NCBI GenBank assembly: GCA_041391505.1
Contig: JAWKNW010000016.1
Location: forward strand, 62,001 to 126,000
Source of the DNA: Rhodothermales bacterium
Lineage (GTDB): Bacteria; Bacteroidota; Rhodothermia; Rhodothermales; JAHQVL01
Length of the DNA: 64,000 bases
Direction: 5' to 3'
Position 1 is the stretch's first letter, and each line of letters starts with the position of its first letter. Shown here piece by piece: positions 62,510-64,000 of the stretch. The translations under genes and the position numbers were made by a program. The notes beneath the pieces were generated by a model. It was not told where the DNA came from. It made no database searches and saw only the letters and a list, made by a program, of their open reading frames with translations.

Positions 62510-63496
62510 CTAGGCCTCGACCTTGCCTGCGGCAAGCGAGGCGCGTCGGTGTAAAACATACACAATTCCGGCAAATGCCGCCGTACAGACGACGGTCACG
62601 AGCACCGGCACGTCCATCTGCTCCAGCGATTCGAGGTCCATGTCCGGCTGCCGGCTCACGTACATCCCCATCAGGAGCGCAAAACTGTTGTTGACGAAGT
62701 GCACGGCGATCGCCGGCCACAGCGATCCGGTTCGCCAGGTAAGATACGCCAGATACATCCCGATCACCGACAGCGGTATCACCTGCGAGAACCGGAAATG
62801 AAACAGGCCGAAGAGCACTCCGATGATGACGATGCCCGCCACGACGCCGAGTTGCCGTTCCAGCTGCCGCTGCACATACCCGCGAAACAACAGCTCCTCG
62901 CAAAAGGCCGGCGTCAGCGCCATCACGAACAGGCTGAACACGACGCCCAGATCCTGCACGAGCACCTGCTCGATCAGATCGACCTGCGATTGTTCGAGCT
63001 TCTCGATCCATTCCGGCAACGGGATCGCCTCGTTCACGCTGCCGAGCCACCACACCACGGGGGTGAGCACGGCCAGCCCCACCAGCGACAACGCAATGGT
63101 GGGCGTCGTCGTTCGCCGGAGCCGCACGAACGCCCAGGGCCGGCTCGTGTGCAGACGCAGGATGAGATACGTGGGCAGCGCCAGCGCAAAAAACTGCCCG
63201 ATCGTGTTGGCCACGAGGAGAATCCGGGCGTTGTCGGCGATGACTTCCTCGAGCGCGCCCTGCAAGTCGGCCAGCGAAATCCCGTTCAACATCAGGAGTC
63301 CGATCATGGCGATCGGACCGATGACGATGTGAAAAAGGATGATGACCACGATGAGGGTCAGAAACGCCATCAACCCCGGCGAAAAACGCTGACGCTCCAG
63401 ATAGCGGTCGAGCGGGATCGGCGGCGCCGGCTCCCAGGCGTCCGGGAGCGTCTTTACCGGCACGGCACCGGTTTCCATCATCCGTGGTTGTTCCAT
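62510..63496 (-). CDS. CPBP family intramembrane glutamic/metal endopeptidase
   Basis: 328 residues, about eight membrane helices. The CPBP/ABI motifs are present: FCEELLFRGYVQRQLERQLG (Glu-Glu...Arg, about 217), GVLFGLFHFRFSQVIPLSVI (His about 250) and WPAIAVHFVNNSFALLMGMY (His/Asn about 282). Relatives process prenylated proteins or confer bacteriocin immunity. First gene in the minus-strand operon towards hpt. The N-terminal extension MEQPRMMETGAVPVKTLPDA is hydrophilic. Confidence 0.92.
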   Translation of the reverse strand: MEQPRMMETGAVPVKTLPDAWEPAPPIPLDRYLERQRFSPGLMAFLTLIVVIILFHIVIGPIAMIGLLMLNGISLADLQGALEEVIADNARILLVANTIGQFFALALPTYLILRLHTSRPWAFVRLRRTTTPTIALSLVGLAVLTPVVWWLGSVNEAIPLPEWIEKLEQSQVDLIEQVLVQDLGVVFSLFVMALTPAFCEELLFRGYVQRQLERQLGVVAGIVIIGVLFGLFHFRFSQVIPLSVIGMYLAYLTWRTGSLWPAIAVHFVNNSFALLMGMYVSRQPDMDLESLEQMDVPVLVTVVCTAAFAGIVYVLHRRASLAAGKVEA

Positions 63497-63657
63497 ATCT
63501 GCGCTTTGTCGCTGCCCGGGGGGTCGCTGCCTGGGGGTGGCCCTGTTGAAACGGTCGTCCTTCTACCCGCCATGACGGCCGATGTTTTTCGATTCTTCAG
63601 CAAAGGCGTGGAACCTGCTTGACCGCAAATCATTGATGGGACTATCTTGCTCGAAAC

Positions 63658-63731
63658 GCGCATGTAGCTCAGTTGGATAGAGCGTTGGATTCCGGTTCCA
63701 AAGGTCGGGGGTTCGAATCCTCCCATGCGCG
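63658..63731 (+). tRNA. tRNA-Arg (CCG)
   Basis: A 74-base cloverleaf: acceptor GCGCATG / CATGCGC, D arm with AGCTCAGTTGGATAGAGC, anticodon stem TTGGA/TCCAA around loop TTCCGGT (anticodon CCG, reading CGG), T arm GGGGG-TTCGAAT-CCTCC and discriminator G. CCA is not encoded. An intrinsic terminator follows. Confidence 0.95.
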
Positions 63732-63742
63732 CGACGCGAAAT

Positions 63743-63767
63743 AAAGGGCTCCCCCGGGGGCCCTTTT
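63743..63767 (+). terminator. Terminator after tRNA-Arg
   Basis: AAAGGGCTCC / GGGGCCCTTT with a four-base loop (one G-T pair), followed by TTTTG. It starts 12 bases past the tRNA. Confidence 0.85.
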
Positions 63768-63868
63768 GTCGTTTATGGCCACTCAAGAGCCTGTCGGCAG
63801 GATGTGATTTCTCCCCTCCGCCCGCCGGCACATGCGAAGATCGCCTCACACCAGCATCCGGAGGCGAT

Positions 63869-64000
63869 TCAATCCCGGAATAGCAGCGGCCCGAACTCGA
63901 CCAGGTTGTGGCGCCACGTTATAAACGTGTGGCCGGCGGGGTAGTCGTTCGTCGTGTACCTGATGCCGTACCGGTCGAACAGCGCCAGCATGTTCTGGCC
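63869..64000 (-). CDS. Esterase C-terminal fragment (putative esterase family)
   Basis: 43 residues to the stop at 63869; the 5' part lies beyond the window. GQNMLALFDRYGIRYTTNDY then PAGHTFITWRHNLVEFGPLL and FRD is the C-terminal end of putative esterase (PF00756-like) alpha/beta hydrolases, where G-H (catalytic His) precedes the W-R-x-x-L-x-x-F pattern. A short stem GATCGCCTC / GAGGCGATT at 63840-63868 follows and could aid termination. Confidence 0.8.
   Translation of the reverse strand, partial: GQNMLALFDRYGIRYTTNDYPAGHTFITWRHNLVEFGPLLFRD

Overview
This is high-GC bacterial chromosomal DNA, most consistent with a Bacteroidota/Rhodothermota-type organism such as a member of Rhodothermales. 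Support comes from small lipoprotein and membrane families that I know mainly from that phylum (DUF4837, DUF4296 and DUF4293 types), from Tat-exported and lipobox proteins, and from a TonB/ExbBD module. Many starts lack a clear Shine-Dalgarno sequence. The assignment is inference; no 16S gene is present.

Layout. 0-3.5 kb: serine biosynthesis operon DUF1015-serA-serC on the minus strand, with serC cut by the window edge. 3.6-5.5 kb: initiator tRNA, then a small AT-richer accessory segment with a DUF3883 nuclease-like gene, a short overlapping ORF and a VapBC-type toxin-antitoxin pair. 5.7-7.4 kb: drug-type ABC exporter. 8.1-14 kb: signalling genes, namely a 7TM hybrid histidine kinase, an unknown membrane/coiled-coil protein, and a pseudokinase-TPR-TonB fusion. 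14.3-19 kb: serine hydrolase, SGNH acyltransferase and O-antigen ligase-like protein. 19-23.7 kb: small membrane proteins, a second ABC system and two lipoproteins. 23.9-31.4 kb: fatty acid desaturase, Tat amidase, transketolase, VKOR-DsbA fusion and a methyltransferase.

32.1-40 kb is a complete tryptophan operon, trpL-trpE-trpS-trpG-trpD-trpC-trpF-trpB-trpA. It is preceded by a Trp-Trp leader peptide and three mutually exclusive hairpins ending in a U-run, a textbook-type ribosome-mediated attenuator. The tryptophanyl-tRNA synthetase gene lies inside the operon and so under the same control.

40-44 kb: DUF4837 lipoprotein, hisG, a cyclic-nucleotide-binding protein, an AI-2E-family permease and a DUF4296 lipoprotein. 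44-50.8 kb: FKBP, glycine-rich RRM protein, RecQ, glycosyltransferase, EamA transporter, DUF4293 protein and isocitrate-type dehydrogenase. 50.9-53.2 kb: exbB / small membrane protein / exbD / exbD operon. 53.5-56.2 kb: S41 protease and a Tat sugar isomerase-like protein. 56.8-63.5 kb: a seven-gene operon CPBP-DUF2007-cdsA-small membrane protein-mutL-tilS-hpt. The window ends with tRNA-Arg(CCG) and the 3' end of an esterase.

The most noteworthy items are the trp attenuator, the pseudokinase-TPR-TonB fusion, the MutL with altered metal-site motifs, the tRNA-adjacent DUF3883/VapBC segment with an uncharted overlapping ORF, and two families of short inverted low-complexity intergenic repeats.
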